64,000 bases of DNA from Bacteroides pyogenes (GTDB lineage: Bacteria > Bacteroidota > Bacteroidia > Bacteroidales > Bacteroidaceae), in NCBI RefSeq assembly GCF_014196225.1, contig NZ_JACIDI010000004.1, positions 173,546-237,545 of the forward strand. The letters run 5' to 3'. Below are positions 35,997 to 44,541 of the stretch, one piece after another. The position numbers were made by a program, and so were the translations under genes. Under the pieces are notes generated by a model. That model saw only the letters and a program-made list of their open reading frames with translations, searched no databases and was not told the DNA's origin. The stretch's first letter is position 1, and every line of letters begins with the position of its first letter.

Positions 35997-38744
35997 TTAG
36001 AAACGGAGATAAACATTCATGTAGTAGGTAGTACCGAACATGTAGAAATACTTCGAGTCGAACGGCTGGTACTTCTGATACGCTTCCTCCTTATTCTTCA
36101 GCAGGCGTATCTGTTCGTATCCGCCGGTCTTGATGTCCTGGTCGTTCAGCAGGTTCTTCACTTCGAGGCTGAACCCGAGCGTATACGCGCGGCGGATGTA
36201 CCAGTTCTTGCCTACGCTTGCGTTGAGCACGTGAGCCTTGTCGAACTTCTCCTGCTTGCGTATGCTGATGATGTCTTCCGCCGTCATGCCCGGTGTCAGT
36301 ACGGCGTCGGTACGGTAGAGCGGACTCATCGACAAATACATGTTGTTGTAATAGTTCAGGTCCACAGAAGCGAAGAAGTTTCTCCGTCCGCGGTACGACA
36401 GACCGATGTTCATAGCCGTCTGCGGCGTGCTCTCCACGCGGAAGTTTTTCCAGTACACCTTTCCTTCATTCTTCACCACGCCGCTGTTGTCCTGAATCTG
36501 CACGAAGTCCGGATTGTTGTCGTAGGTAAACTGTCCCCAGCTTACGGCTCCGTTCAGCGAAAGCCCTGCATACAGAGGCACCGTGGCGGCGGCTTCAAGT
36601 CCGAAATGCTGTTTCTCGATGCCGCTGATGGCGAAGTTGGAGAACGTCATTGCCACGTCGTCGTAGTAAGACAGCACTTTCGACTGATCCATGAATTTGG
36701 TGTAGTAGCCGGAGATGCGGGCTTTCATGTCTCCTATGCGCAGGTTATACGAAGCGTCGGCTCCGAACACTTTTTCGAGCGTCAGTCCCGGAGTTATGTC
36801 GTTGCGGGTACGCGGCGATACGAAAGACGACTGGAACGAAGGCGCGTTCTCCATATAGAAGAGGTTGGCGTTGAGCGAGTGTCCCGCCGAGAGCTTGTAG
36901 CTGAAGTTTGCCTTCCACTTGTAGGTCAGGAAGTTCTTTTTCTTCGAGTCGCCCTGCGAGTTGTCGGGAAACAGCCCTTTCTTCCAGATTCCGTGTCTCC
37001 ATAAAGTCGTGTGTCCCACTTCCGCGCCCATGTTCACGCCGAAGTTTCCGCTGGCGATGTTGTAGTCTACCCATGCGCGGCCATCTATGATGTTGCCGTA
37101 GTAGTCGTATCCGTACTTGTCGCCTTTCTTCACGGCTTGCGCATGTCCGTGCTTGGCGTAATAATCCATGTTGTTCTGATACTTCACCGGGTCGAGGCCG
37201 CCCATGTCCCGTTCGGCAAACTTATCTATGTCTATCCAGTAATCGCCTCCCAACAAGTCTTTCACTTTGCTGTAATACTCCGTGCGGTTGCGACGCAGGC
37301 TCAGTCCGCCTTTCACTTTCGAGTTGTCGCGGAACAAGTGAGAGAACTGTGTGTGAAGGTTCCAGTCCAGCTGGTCGGCGTGACGCTCTTCCACCATGTT
37401 GATAGAGCGGCGTCCCGTCCCGTAAAGAGGATTTACCGGTTGGTTCCGGTTGATGTTGTACAGGTTTTCCCAATCGATGTGGCGGATGTTGTCCGTATTC
37501 GCCATCCAAGCTTCGTATAAATGAGCGCCTACATACGTGTTGGGGTAGAAGCTCGGCAAATTGCGGTAATAGTCGGGGCGAGGGTCGGGGCCTCCGTACC
37601 ACGTCAGCGCGGAGTAGCCGTTCCGTCCGAAGCGGAAAGAAGTCGCCACGTTCAGTTGCGAGCGTTCGTCGATGTCGAACGTATAGTTCAGCATGGCAAT
37701 CGGCTCGTGGTAGTTGCGCACGCGCGCGTTCACCCGTTTGCCGTTCAGCCATCCCCAGTTCGGGTTGTAATAGTTGTTTCCCACCAAGTCATACGCTTCT
37801 TGCGTAGAAGCCTGTTGCGCTCCGCGTTCGGTCGGTGCGCCGAGCACCGATAGCGCCAGGCGATGGCGGTCGTCGAACTGCTTTTCGATGGCTGCGAAAT
37901 ACCCGAATGCGTTGTAGTAAACTCCCCGTACATAGTCGTTTCCTCCCTGTCGGGTGGATACCGATAAGGCGTACGACCATCCGTTGTCTTTTTTCCCCGA
38001 CGCGTAAGTCAGCATGCCACGGAAGCGGTACATCGAGTTCGCGTTCACCACGCTTGCCCGGAATCCTTTGCGGATCTGCGAAGCTCGCGTGTTGATGTTG
38101 GTCGTTCCGCCAATCCCGCCTATTCCGGCGGCTCCCATGTTCAGCCCCGAAGTCACTTCTTGGTTGCGCGTAGCGTCGTTCAGCCCGCCCCATAGCGACC
38201 AGGGAGTATAACCCGTCATGGCGTCGTTCATCCGGATTCCGTTCACCGATACATCGGAGTATTGCGAATCGTAGCCCCGGTTATTGAAGCGCATCTCGCT
38301 GAATTTATAGGAAGCGATGTTGTTGAACACGTCTTTCGAAGCCGAAAGCGAAGAGGGCAACACTTGCGCGTCGCCTGCCGATTCCATGTCGAACTCCGCG
38401 AACACCGCATCGTCGATAGGCGTTTGCGTGCTTTCGGGCACTAAGATTACCTGATTCAAGTCCCTTACCAGCCTGTCTACGCGTACGGCCAAGGTGAGCG
38501 ATTCGAAATCCGCCGTCTCGAACGTAAGGTTATATTCACCTTTTGCCAGATGTTCGAACAGGAAATTTCCCGTCGCGTCGGTACGGGCAGTGACGTTTCC
38601 CGGCGTTAACGTCACCTTTACGCCTTCTATGGCATTGCGTGTCGTGCGGGATACGACTTTACCTTTGATACCGCCTCGGTCTTGTGCGAAAACGGCGAAT
38701 GCCATCAAAGAAAATACCACGAAGAGGATTGTTTTGATTTTCAT
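35997..38744 (-). CDS. TonB-dependent receptor of the nuclease operon
   Basis: A 915-residue outer-membrane receptor. It has a signal peptide (FVVFSLMAFAVFAQ), a carboxypeptidase-regulatory-like domain at about residues 22-105 (GGIKGKVVSRTTRNAIEGV), a plug domain (FNNRGYDSQYSDVSVNGIRM, GGTTNINTRAS) and a large barrel ending in phenylalanine (YYMNVYLRF), the normal sorting signal. Such receptors import large or scarce ligands using TonB energy. It is flanked by an EEP-family hydrolase gene upstream and a DUF5689 lipoprotein gene downstream, so products of nuclease digestion are a plausible cargo. The start two codons inside the longest frame gives a standard signal peptide. Confidence 0.88.
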   Translation of the reverse strand: MKIKTILFVVFSLMAFAVFAQDRGGIKGKVVSRTTRNAIEGVKVTLTPGNVTARTDATGNFLFEHLAKGEYNLTFETADFESLTLAVRVDRLVRDLNQVILVPESTQTPIDDAVFAEFDMESAGDAQVLPSSLSASKDVFNNIASYKFSEMRFNNRGYDSQYSDVSVNGIRMNDAMTGYTPWSLWGGLNDATRNQEVTSGLNMGAAGIGGIGGTTNINTRASQIRKGFRASVVNANSMYRFRGMLTYASGKKDNGWSYALSVSTRQGGNDYVRGVYYNAFGYFAAIEKQFDDRHRLALSVLGAPTERGAQQASTQEAYDLVGNNYYNPNWGWLNGKRVNARVRNYHEPIAMLNYTFDIDERSQLNVATSFRFGRNGYSALTWYGGPDPRPDYYRNLPSFYPNTYVGAHLYEAWMANTDNIRHIDWENLYNINRNQPVNPLYGTGRRSINMVEERHADQLDWNLHTQFSHLFRDNSKVKGGLSLRRNRTEYYSKVKDLLGGDYWIDIDKFAERDMGGLDPVKYQNNMDYYAKHGHAQAVKKGDKYGYDYYGNIIDGRAWVDYNIASGNFGVNMGAEVGHTTLWRHGIWKKGLFPDNSQGDSKKKNFLTYKWKANFSYKLSAGHSLNANLFYMENAPSFQSSFVSPRTRNDITPGLTLEKVFGADASYNLRIGDMKARISGYYTKFMDQSKVLSYYDDVAMTFSNFAISGIEKQHFGLEAAATVPLYAGLSLNGAVSWGQFTYDNNPDFVQIQDNSGVVKNEGKVYWKNFRVESTPQTAMNIGLSYRGRRNFFASVDLNYYNNMYLSMSPLYRTDAVLTPGMTAEDIISIRKQEKFDKAHVLNASVGKNWYIRRAYTLGFSLEVKNLLNDQDIKTGGYEQIRLLKNKEEAYQKYQPFDSKYFYMFGTTYYMNVYLRF

Positions 38745-38759
38745 ATGCACTAATTTATT

Positions 38760-39791
38760 TTATTTGCCTACATAGATATATACGGGGAAGTGGTCGCTGA
38801 AGCCGCCCTGAAAGTTATCGCCTACGAAGGTGCGCAGAGGGTATCCCTTGAACTGCCCCTCTTTCTGCTCCATGTAGTGCGCGTGGAAGATGTTTCCGTA
38901 GTATTTCGAACCGCGCGCGCGTTGCAGCTTCAGCGTGTGGGTTCCGCCCGTCACCAGATTGTCCGAAACAACGATGTTGTCGAAGATGTTCCACGAATCC
39001 GAATAAGCCAATGTTCCGTATCCGGCTTTCAGCATTTCGGCATACGGGTTGTAGAAGTCGCCCTGCTTCAAGTCTTTTATCTTGTATTTGGCTCCCAGTC
39101 CTTCGGCTATGCTTTTGTCGGTAGGGTCGTCGTTGAAGTCGCCCATCATCACCACTTTCGTGGCGGGGTTTTCACGCCTCACCGAGTCGGCAATGTGCCG
39201 CATCTGCCGTGCCACCGCCATGCGTTTCGATTCCGACGCTTCTTTCCCTCCCAGTCGCGAAGGCCAGTGAGCCACCATAAAGAAGAAGGGTTCTCCGTCT
39301 ATCGTTCCCCACATCGACAGGATGTCGCGTGTTCTGAACTCAGGTTCGGGAATATCCGCCTTGAAAGGTTTTTGTCCTTGAATCTTGAACACATCGGGGC
39401 GGTAGAAGAAAGCCACGTCTACTCCGCGCGCGTCGGGCGAATCGAAGTGAACGATCCGGTAGTTGCCCGGAATGAGTTTCGGAGTCGCTATCAGATCTTC
39501 CAGCACCGTCCGGTTCTCAATTTCGGCTACACCGATCACGGCCGGATAATCTTTGTTCACGGCGGCAATGTCGAAGAGCACGCGCTCTATATTGCCGAGT
39601 TTCTTGTTATACTTCGCAGTGTTCCATCTTTTTGCTCCTTCCGGGGTAAATTCATCATCGAGAACCTCCGGGTCGTTGATGGTATCGAATAAGTTCTCGA
39701 GGTTGTAGAATACGATCTTGTAGGGTTTCTGAGCGAAGTTGAACGAAGTCAGAAACGCGAGGAGCACAAGGGTTAATAATATCTTTTTCAT
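38760..39791 (-). CDS. Secreted endonuclease/exonuclease/phosphatase (EEP) family hydrolase
   Basis: A 343-residue exported protein (signal KKILLTLVLLAFLTSFNFAQ). The EEP/DNase I-like metal and catalytic residues are all recognisable: FYNLENLFD (Asn), GVAEIENR (Glu), a later HWPSR histidine, MGDFNDDP (Asp-x-Asn) and FSDHFPVY (Asp-His). The family includes nucleases, phosphodiesterases and phospholipid phosphatases, so substrate is not fixed by sequence. It starts only a few bases after the DRGH nuclease gene and ends just before the receptor gene, which favours nucleic acid processing. Confidence 0.87.
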   Translation of the reverse strand: MKKILLTLVLLAFLTSFNFAQKPYKIVFYNLENLFDTINDPEVLDDEFTPEGAKRWNTAKYNKKLGNIERVLFDIAAVNKDYPAVIGVAEIENRTVLEDLIATPKLIPGNYRIVHFDSPDARGVDVAFFYRPDVFKIQGQKPFKADIPEPEFRTRDILSMWGTIDGEPFFFMVAHWPSRLGGKEASESKRMAVARQMRHIADSVRRENPATKVVMMGDFNDDPTDKSIAEGLGAKYKIKDLKQGDFYNPYAEMLKAGYGTLAYSDSWNIFDNIVVSDNLVTGGTHTLKLQRARGSKYYGNIFHAHYMEQKEGQFKGYPLRTFVGDNFQGGFSDHFPVYIYVGK

Positions 39792-39804
39792 ACGCAACGG
39801 CTCA

Positions 39805-41007
39805 TTAGTTTATTCCCCATTTGGCGGGTTCTTTTTGTTTTTTCACAGATTCCGGCACTTGCGGGAAGAACTTGAAGCCTGTTTTGGCTTCGATGTCCGC
39901 TACCGTGGTGCAGATGGAACGTGGAGGCTGGATGTTTCCGTACGACCGGTGTTCCACCCAGAATCCGATAGACTGCAATTCCAGTTCCGAACAGTCCTTG
40001 ATCGCTTTCCCGGTCTTTCCCGTTTTGGTGCGCAGCAGCAATTTGTAGTAATGCGTGGGAACCGGAACCGGTTTACCTATGCCGTCTGTTGTTGTCGAAT
40101 ATCCCTGTGCGAAGTGAGCGCCCGTTACCACGTACAACGTATCCGAACATTTGTTGTTGCGGACTTTAGCCTCCAGTTGCGCCCACATGTCCTGATTCAG
40201 GCGGCTGGTTTGCGGAGTCATATTCGACATATAGAAAGTCTGCGCGTTCATTTCGTAGGTGCTCAAACGGTCGGCTGAGGCTATCTGGTGTCCCCGGTCG
40301 TAGGATCCGCGGTACGAACGTTCGATGCAGTTTGCCTGCACATCTTCCGGTATGATGGGGTCGAACGCCCATGCGTCCGTGCGTTTGCCGGTGCGCATAT
40401 AAGCGGCATGTATGGGGTAAGCCACCCACAAAGCCGCTTTCTTGCTCTTGTCGAAGCAAAGCGAATAGTTCCGCACCCTTTTGTTGTCCAGCGAAACGTA
40501 ATGAGTCACGTACTGATAGTCGGCATTTTCCCTCATGGCGGGAATTTCCGCCCACAAGCCGAAAGCGGGCAGGTTCTGCTGCGAAGAGGCCAGCTGTGTC
40601 AGGGGGAAAGTTTGCGCTTCCTCCCCGTCGAACCGGAAAGTGACTTTTGCTTCGCGCTCTTCCCCTCCGTTATTCGTGGTATAATATACGTACAACACGT
40701 TGAGCCCCTCCTTCACCGTTCCTTTTGTCGCGGTGAGGGTGGCGTCGTTGTATCCGAACGAGCACCATGCGCTTCCTTCGGTTATCTCCGCACTCCATGC
40801 GGTTCCCGCTGTTCCTGTGATGAGCAGCGCAAGCGAACCTTTGGCCGAGTTTACGGTAGACGATATCTTCCAGCGGGCCTCATTCGGCAGCTTGGGAGAG
40901 TCGCCCGAACTTCCTTTGTCGCAGCCGTAGAAATAGAGGCAGAGAAAGAAAACACCCGGTAAACCGAAGTTGTAGAGCAAGCTATATTTGTTTGAGAATC
41001 TTTTCAT
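39805..41007 (-). CDS. Surface DNA/RNA non-specific endonuclease with N-terminal BACON-like domain
   Basis: A 400-residue predicted lipoprotein (cysteine about residue 29 in FYGCDKG). Residues about 45-140 resemble a BACON domain, a surface adhesion module common in Bacteroidetes. The rest is a beta-beta-alpha-metal nuclease of the NUC1 type: the catalytic motif DRGH is at 237-240 in SYDRGHQIASADR, and the metal asparagine is near 271 in SRLNQDMWAQLE. Such enzymes cut DNA and RNA, single or double stranded. The gene is second in the operon, after a large BACON/DUF5689 lipoprotein. Catalytic residues look intact. Confidence 0.9.
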   Translation of the reverse strand: MKRFSNKYSLLYNFGLPGVFFLCLYFYGCDKGSSGDSPKLPNEARWKISSTVNSAKGSLALLITGTAGTAWSAEITEGSAWCSFGYNDATLTATKGTVKEGLNVLYVYYTTNNGGEEREAKVTFRFDGEEAQTFPLTQLASSQQNLPAFGLWAEIPAMRENADYQYVTHYVSLDNKRVRNYSLCFDKSKKAALWVAYPIHAAYMRTGKRTDAWAFDPIIPEDVQANCIERSYRGSYDRGHQIASADRLSTYEMNAQTFYMSNMTPQTSRLNQDMWAQLEAKVRNNKCSDTLYVVTGAHFAQGYSTTTDGIGKPVPVPTHYYKLLLRTKTGKTGKAIKDCSELELQSIGFWVEHRSYGNIQPPRSICTTVADIEAKTGFKFFPQVPESVKKQKEPAKWGIN

Positions 41008-41080
41008 TAATACGGGAGTAAAAGGCTATCCGTCCGGTTGCATCGGTGATTGCCCTCCGGACGGATAACTGTTTGTAGCG

Positions 41081-43744
41081 TTAATATAATTGGAATCCGC
41101 ACATGATGGTGCGTGCATTATTGTTGTTTACAGCCGATGAGGAGAAGTTCTGATCGGTGCTGATCGTGATTGTGGAAGCTTCCGTCAACCCTTTCAGATT
41201 AAGGGTATAGTAGTCCGCATCGGTAAACGTGATGGTGTAGGGCTGACTTTTTGTAGCCCCCTCGTTTGAGGCGGGCGATACCATGTTCCCTCCTTCCACG
41301 CTTCCGGCATTGTTCACTCTGATGTAGACCTTCGCGCTCTTTCCTTTCCATGCAACCGCATAGAACGAGAGTTTCTTGTCGCCGGTCACTCCCAAAGCTC
41401 CTGTGGTGAAGGAGCCGGTTTTGCTGCTTGTTCCCAGCTTAAGGCAATAGATGTCCGTGTTTAACTTTTCTCCCCACGCATTGTAATGGGCTACTCCGTT
41501 TTCGAAGAGGAACGGGGTCATCGAACCGAACTCTCCCTTCGTGTCCCCATCGGCTTTCTTGCCCGAAACTTTTACCGGAACAATGATGCTGTTTCCGTTG
41601 GCAATGCGTATGGTGAGGCTTTGCGTCACGTCTTCGTTGCTCTCGTTGGCTTTTGCGGTCACAATCACTCGCTCTCCCTCAATGCGTGCCGAGAGTATTC
41701 CGCTGAGCCCTTCCTGCGAAAGTTCGTTGCTTCCTTGGTTCGTTATTTTCAGCGTGATTGTTTCGTTGCCTCCCGTCGACGGGAACTGTATGGACGAAGG
41801 AGTTGCCGATACGATGACGGGCTTGGCCGAAGCAAACGCCTTCACATCGTCGAGGTTTCGCGGCGCGATTTGTCCCGCCCCTTTGAAAATAGATACGATA
41901 CCCGTGATGTCTCCCGTGGTTGCCGAGTACGATTGTCCCTCGAAGGGAACGGCCTGCTTGTTGATGTAGACTGCAAACGACTGTCCGCCCGCTTTGAACG
42001 TATGGCTTTTCCATGAGCCTGCGTCTTTCCATGTTCCCGACTGGTCGGTGCTTGCATCGGCGATGGTTACGGGCATACACACGAACGAAGCCAGTTGGTC
42101 TACCGTTACTTTAACCGGGTCGACGGGATTGTTCGCCGATACGATCTGGATATCGTCCTCAGTAAATCCTTCCACCTGCGGGGTGTCGAAACGCTTCTGT
42201 ATTTTTGCCGTTCCGCTTTTCAGGGTTACTTTGATTTCTTGCCCCATTGCAAATTTGGTAATGTCTATCTTGTTGTTGTAAAGCGACAGGGCGTTGCCTG
42301 CCGACGTCGCGCCTTTTGTCATCACATACAACGTTCCGTAGGCGTAGTTCTTACCTGCCGGGTCTCCGCAGATAATGCCCTCAATGGTGTAATCCTTATC
42401 TACGGCTGTAGCCGTTTCCGTCATCTTTTTCACCAAATCGGCAATGGCGATCGGGGTTACTGAGGCAGCCGTCGCAACGAAGGTCTTGGTTTCTCCGTAG
42501 AATGTGCCCGAAGCGGTCGTTGCGAATGCGCGGTATGCGTATTGCGTATCTTTGCTCAGATCTTTGATGGTGACTGTCCATGCGGTCGCTTTGGGTGCGG
42601 TTACTTTTTTCGCTTTTGTCCAGTCGATTCCCGTAACGGTTCCTGTGCTGAATGCGATATATTCTACGCCTACTTCCGTCAATTTGCTTTCGTCTACATT
42701 GCTTACCGTTCCTCCGAGCGTGGCCGAAGTTTCCGTGATGGATGTCGCGTCGGTGGTAGTCGTAGCCGGTTCCTCGGCTGCTTCCATGTTGATAACAGTC
42801 CCTCCGTTTCCGGTAACCAGTGTCACGTCGTCGATGGAGAATACCGAAGCCTCGTCGGCCGCAAATTTGATGTATAGCGTCTCCACTGCTTTGCCCAGCG
42901 TGAAGTTCGCAGTGGCGAACACCCAGAAGTCGTTCGCTTTCTTTGCTTCGTAAGGTACGGCGGCGCTCCATTTTTCACCGTCTGCGCTGAGGTAGAAGTG
43001 GAATTTCTCCGGTTTGAACTCGTTGTCGTAAGTTCCGTTGTTGTTCTTCGAATAGTTTCCTCCGAAAGTCAGTCGGAGGTTGGTCTGCGATTCTTTCAGC
43101 GTGATTTTTTGTACCTCGAACTCGGCATTCGCCCCGAAGAACAACTTGGTTGAGCCTGACGCGCCTTCGTAGCCTTCGCTCAGTTTGCCCGACTTGCGGA
43201 GAGATGCCCCCTTGCCTTTGTAAGTCACCGTTGCCGAACCCTCTCCGGATTTCTCCCACCCGTCGTACTGGTCGACAAAAGGATACCTGTTGTTGGCGTC
43301 TTTGTCGCCCTTGGTTCCGAAAGTTTCTTTATAGATTAACGTTGCAGGAACTATCTGTCCGCGCTTGATGGTAACGTTTTCGGACATCAACGGTCCTACC
43401 TTGTTGAACATTTCCACCGCGATAATCGCTTCGCGGGCCTCTCCGCCCGGAACGCTTACCTGAATTCTTGCGGAGCCTTCGCCTTCGTATTGCGAGAGTG
43501 TCACCCAGTTTTTGTCTTCTTCCGCTATGGCGATTCTCCATTTGCGGTTGGTCGAGATTTCGAAAGCGTCTTGCCCGCCTTCCGACGGCTGTCCGTTCGA
43601 TTCTTCAAAACTGAGAGTCGTAAGAGAAACCTTAAGGAAAGGAGCCTCAGTATCTTCATTGTCGTCCACACAGCTTACAAAAGCCGTGCTGATCATTACA
43701 AGCATAAGCCCGTAGATTAGTTTCAGGAAATGTAAATTTCTCAT
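41081..43744 (-). CDS. Large multidomain surface lipoprotein (BACON, Fn3-like, DUF5689)
   Basis: An 887-residue predicted lipoprotein (lipobox FVSCVDD, cysteine at residue 25). Approximate domain order: BACON-like module 38-130; jelly-roll region 135-310 with KETFG at its start; fibronectin III-like module 325-425 (TSITETSATLGGTVSNVDES); DUF5689 region 430-625 (YTIEGIICGDPAGKNYAYGT); a second BACON-like module 628-720; and a C-terminal jelly-roll-like region. There is no catalytic motif, so a ligand-binding or scaffold role on the cell surface is likely. It is the first gene of the operon, directly behind a good promoter. It shares DUF5689 with the last gene and BACON with the nuclease, tying the operon together. 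Confidence 0.82.
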   Translation of the reverse strand: MRNLHFLKLIYGLMLVMISTAFVSCVDDNEDTEAPFLKVSLTTLSFEESNGQPSEGGQDAFEISTNRKWRIAIAEEDKNWVTLSQYEGEGSARIQVSVPGGEAREAIIAVEMFNKVGPLMSENVTIKRGQIVPATLIYKETFGTKGDKDANNRYPFVDQYDGWEKSGEGSATVTYKGKGASLRKSGKLSEGYEGASGSTKLFFGANAEFEVQKITLKESQTNLRLTFGGNYSKNNNGTYDNEFKPEKFHFYLSADGEKWSAAVPYEAKKANDFWVFATANFTLGKAVETLYIKFAADEASVFSIDDVTLVTGNGGTVINMEAAEEPATTTTDATSITETSATLGGTVSNVDESKLTEVGVEYIAFSTGTVTGIDWTKAKKVTAPKATAWTVTIKDLSKDTQYAYRAFATTASGTFYGETKTFVATAASVTPIAIADLVKKMTETATAVDKDYTIEGIICGDPAGKNYAYGTLYVMTKGATSAGNALSLYNNKIDITKFAMGQEIKVTLKSGTAKIQKRFDTPQVEGFTEDDIQIVSANNPVDPVKVTVDQLASFVCMPVTIADASTDQSGTWKDAGSWKSHTFKAGGQSFAVYINKQAVPFEGQSYSATTGDITGIVSIFKGAGQIAPRNLDDVKAFASAKPVIVSATPSSIQFPSTGGNETITLKITNQGSNELSQEGLSGILSARIEGERVIVTAKANESNEDVTQSLTIRIANGNSIIVPVKVSGKKADGDTKGEFGSMTPFLFENGVAHYNAWGEKLNTDIYCLKLGTSSKTGSFTTGALGVTGDKKLSFYAVAWKGKSAKVYIRVNNAGSVEGGNMVSPASNEGATKSQPYTITFTDADYYTLNLKGLTEASTITISTDQNFSSSAVNNNNARTIMCGFQLY

Positions 43745-43823
43745 ATGGTTTTATTTTAGTAAAATAATTGATCTTTTTAAGTCAATCGCCGGAGCTTTGT
43801 CTTTTCGCTCCGGAATAGTTAAG

Positions 43824-43854
43824 CAAAGTTATTCGTTTATATGATACAAGCAAA
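43824..43854 (-). promoter_or_regulatory. Promoter of the nuclease/receptor operon
   Basis: On the minus strand: TTTG (43851-43854), a 19-base spacer, and TAACTTTG (43824-43831), an exact TAnnTTTG. The start codon at 43744 lies 79 bases downstream, so an untranslated leader of about 70 bases is expected. Confidence 0.72.
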
Positions 43855-44000
43855 GTTTCCGGGCGTTTTTTCGCTTTTTTGTTCCGATGTTTCGGTGCTG
43901 TGCTCAGGAGAAGATGTCGGTTTGTTCATCGGTTTGAATGCGGATGGGGAAAATTCTGCCCGGTCGGGTGGAAACCGGACCTTTCTCTGCAGGCCGTAAC

Positions 44001-44228
44001 GTTTCCGGTGGAGCGAAACGGAGGCTCTGCCTGCGGATGAAACGGAGATTCCTCCTGATGAAACGGGGTTTCCGGTGGAGCGAAACGGAGGCTCTGCCTG
44101 CGGATGAAACGGAGATTCCTCCTGATGAAACGAGGTTTCCGGTGGAGCGAAACGGAGGCTCTGCCTGATGAAACGGAGCTTCCGGCGAAGCGAAACGGAG
44201 GCTCCCTCCTGTCGGAACAAAGCCTCTG
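44001..44228. repeat. 67-base tandem array built of GAAACGGAG half-units of 21-24 bases
   Basis: GTTTCCGGTGGAGCGAAACG recurs at 44001, 44068 and 44135 (67-base step); a fourth, shorter unit begins at 44178 and lacks about 24 bases, one subunit. Every unit divides into subunits of 24, 21 and 22 bases, each beginning GAAACGGAG or GAAACGRGG. The last subunits (GGAACAAAGCCTCTGCC) resemble the half-units at 11.6-12.0 kb. It lies in the divergent spacer between the nuclease operon and the sulfur-transfer fusion gene. Confidence 0.9.
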
Positions 44229-44254
44229 CCGGGCGTGAAAAAAGCGCCGGAAAA

Positions 44255-44356
44255 GCGGAACGCTAAGTGGAACGCTTTTTTAGTCTCGTAATATTTTGTA
44301 TAAGTGACTATTACGAGGGTTTCGTAGTTTAAGGCGGAACGCTTTGTGGAACACTT
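44255..44356. repeat. Direct repeats around a 9-base dyad
   Basis: GCGGAACGCTAAGTGGAACG at 44255 and GCGGAACGCTTTGTGGAACA near 44334 are close direct repeats, each itself two copies of GGAACGCT or GGAACACT. Between them CTCGTAATA (44285-44293) and TATTACGAG (44309-44317) form a dyad. This could be a regulatory site for the gene at 44542. Sequence from 44357 to 44541 is AT-rich with no other recognised feature. Confidence 0.45.
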
Positions 44357-44541
44357 AATAATATATATAGATATAATAATAATATATTTTAAAAAATATA
44401 TTCTGATCGATTTTCGTGTTTTTGGCCGTTTTTTGCAGTTGCGGCAAGAAAGAATATCACAGTAAATTTTAGGGCGGAAACAGAGAACATTTTGCCCGCC
44501 GGGATTGTTATTTCCTAAGGAAACTATTTGAACAGGATTTT

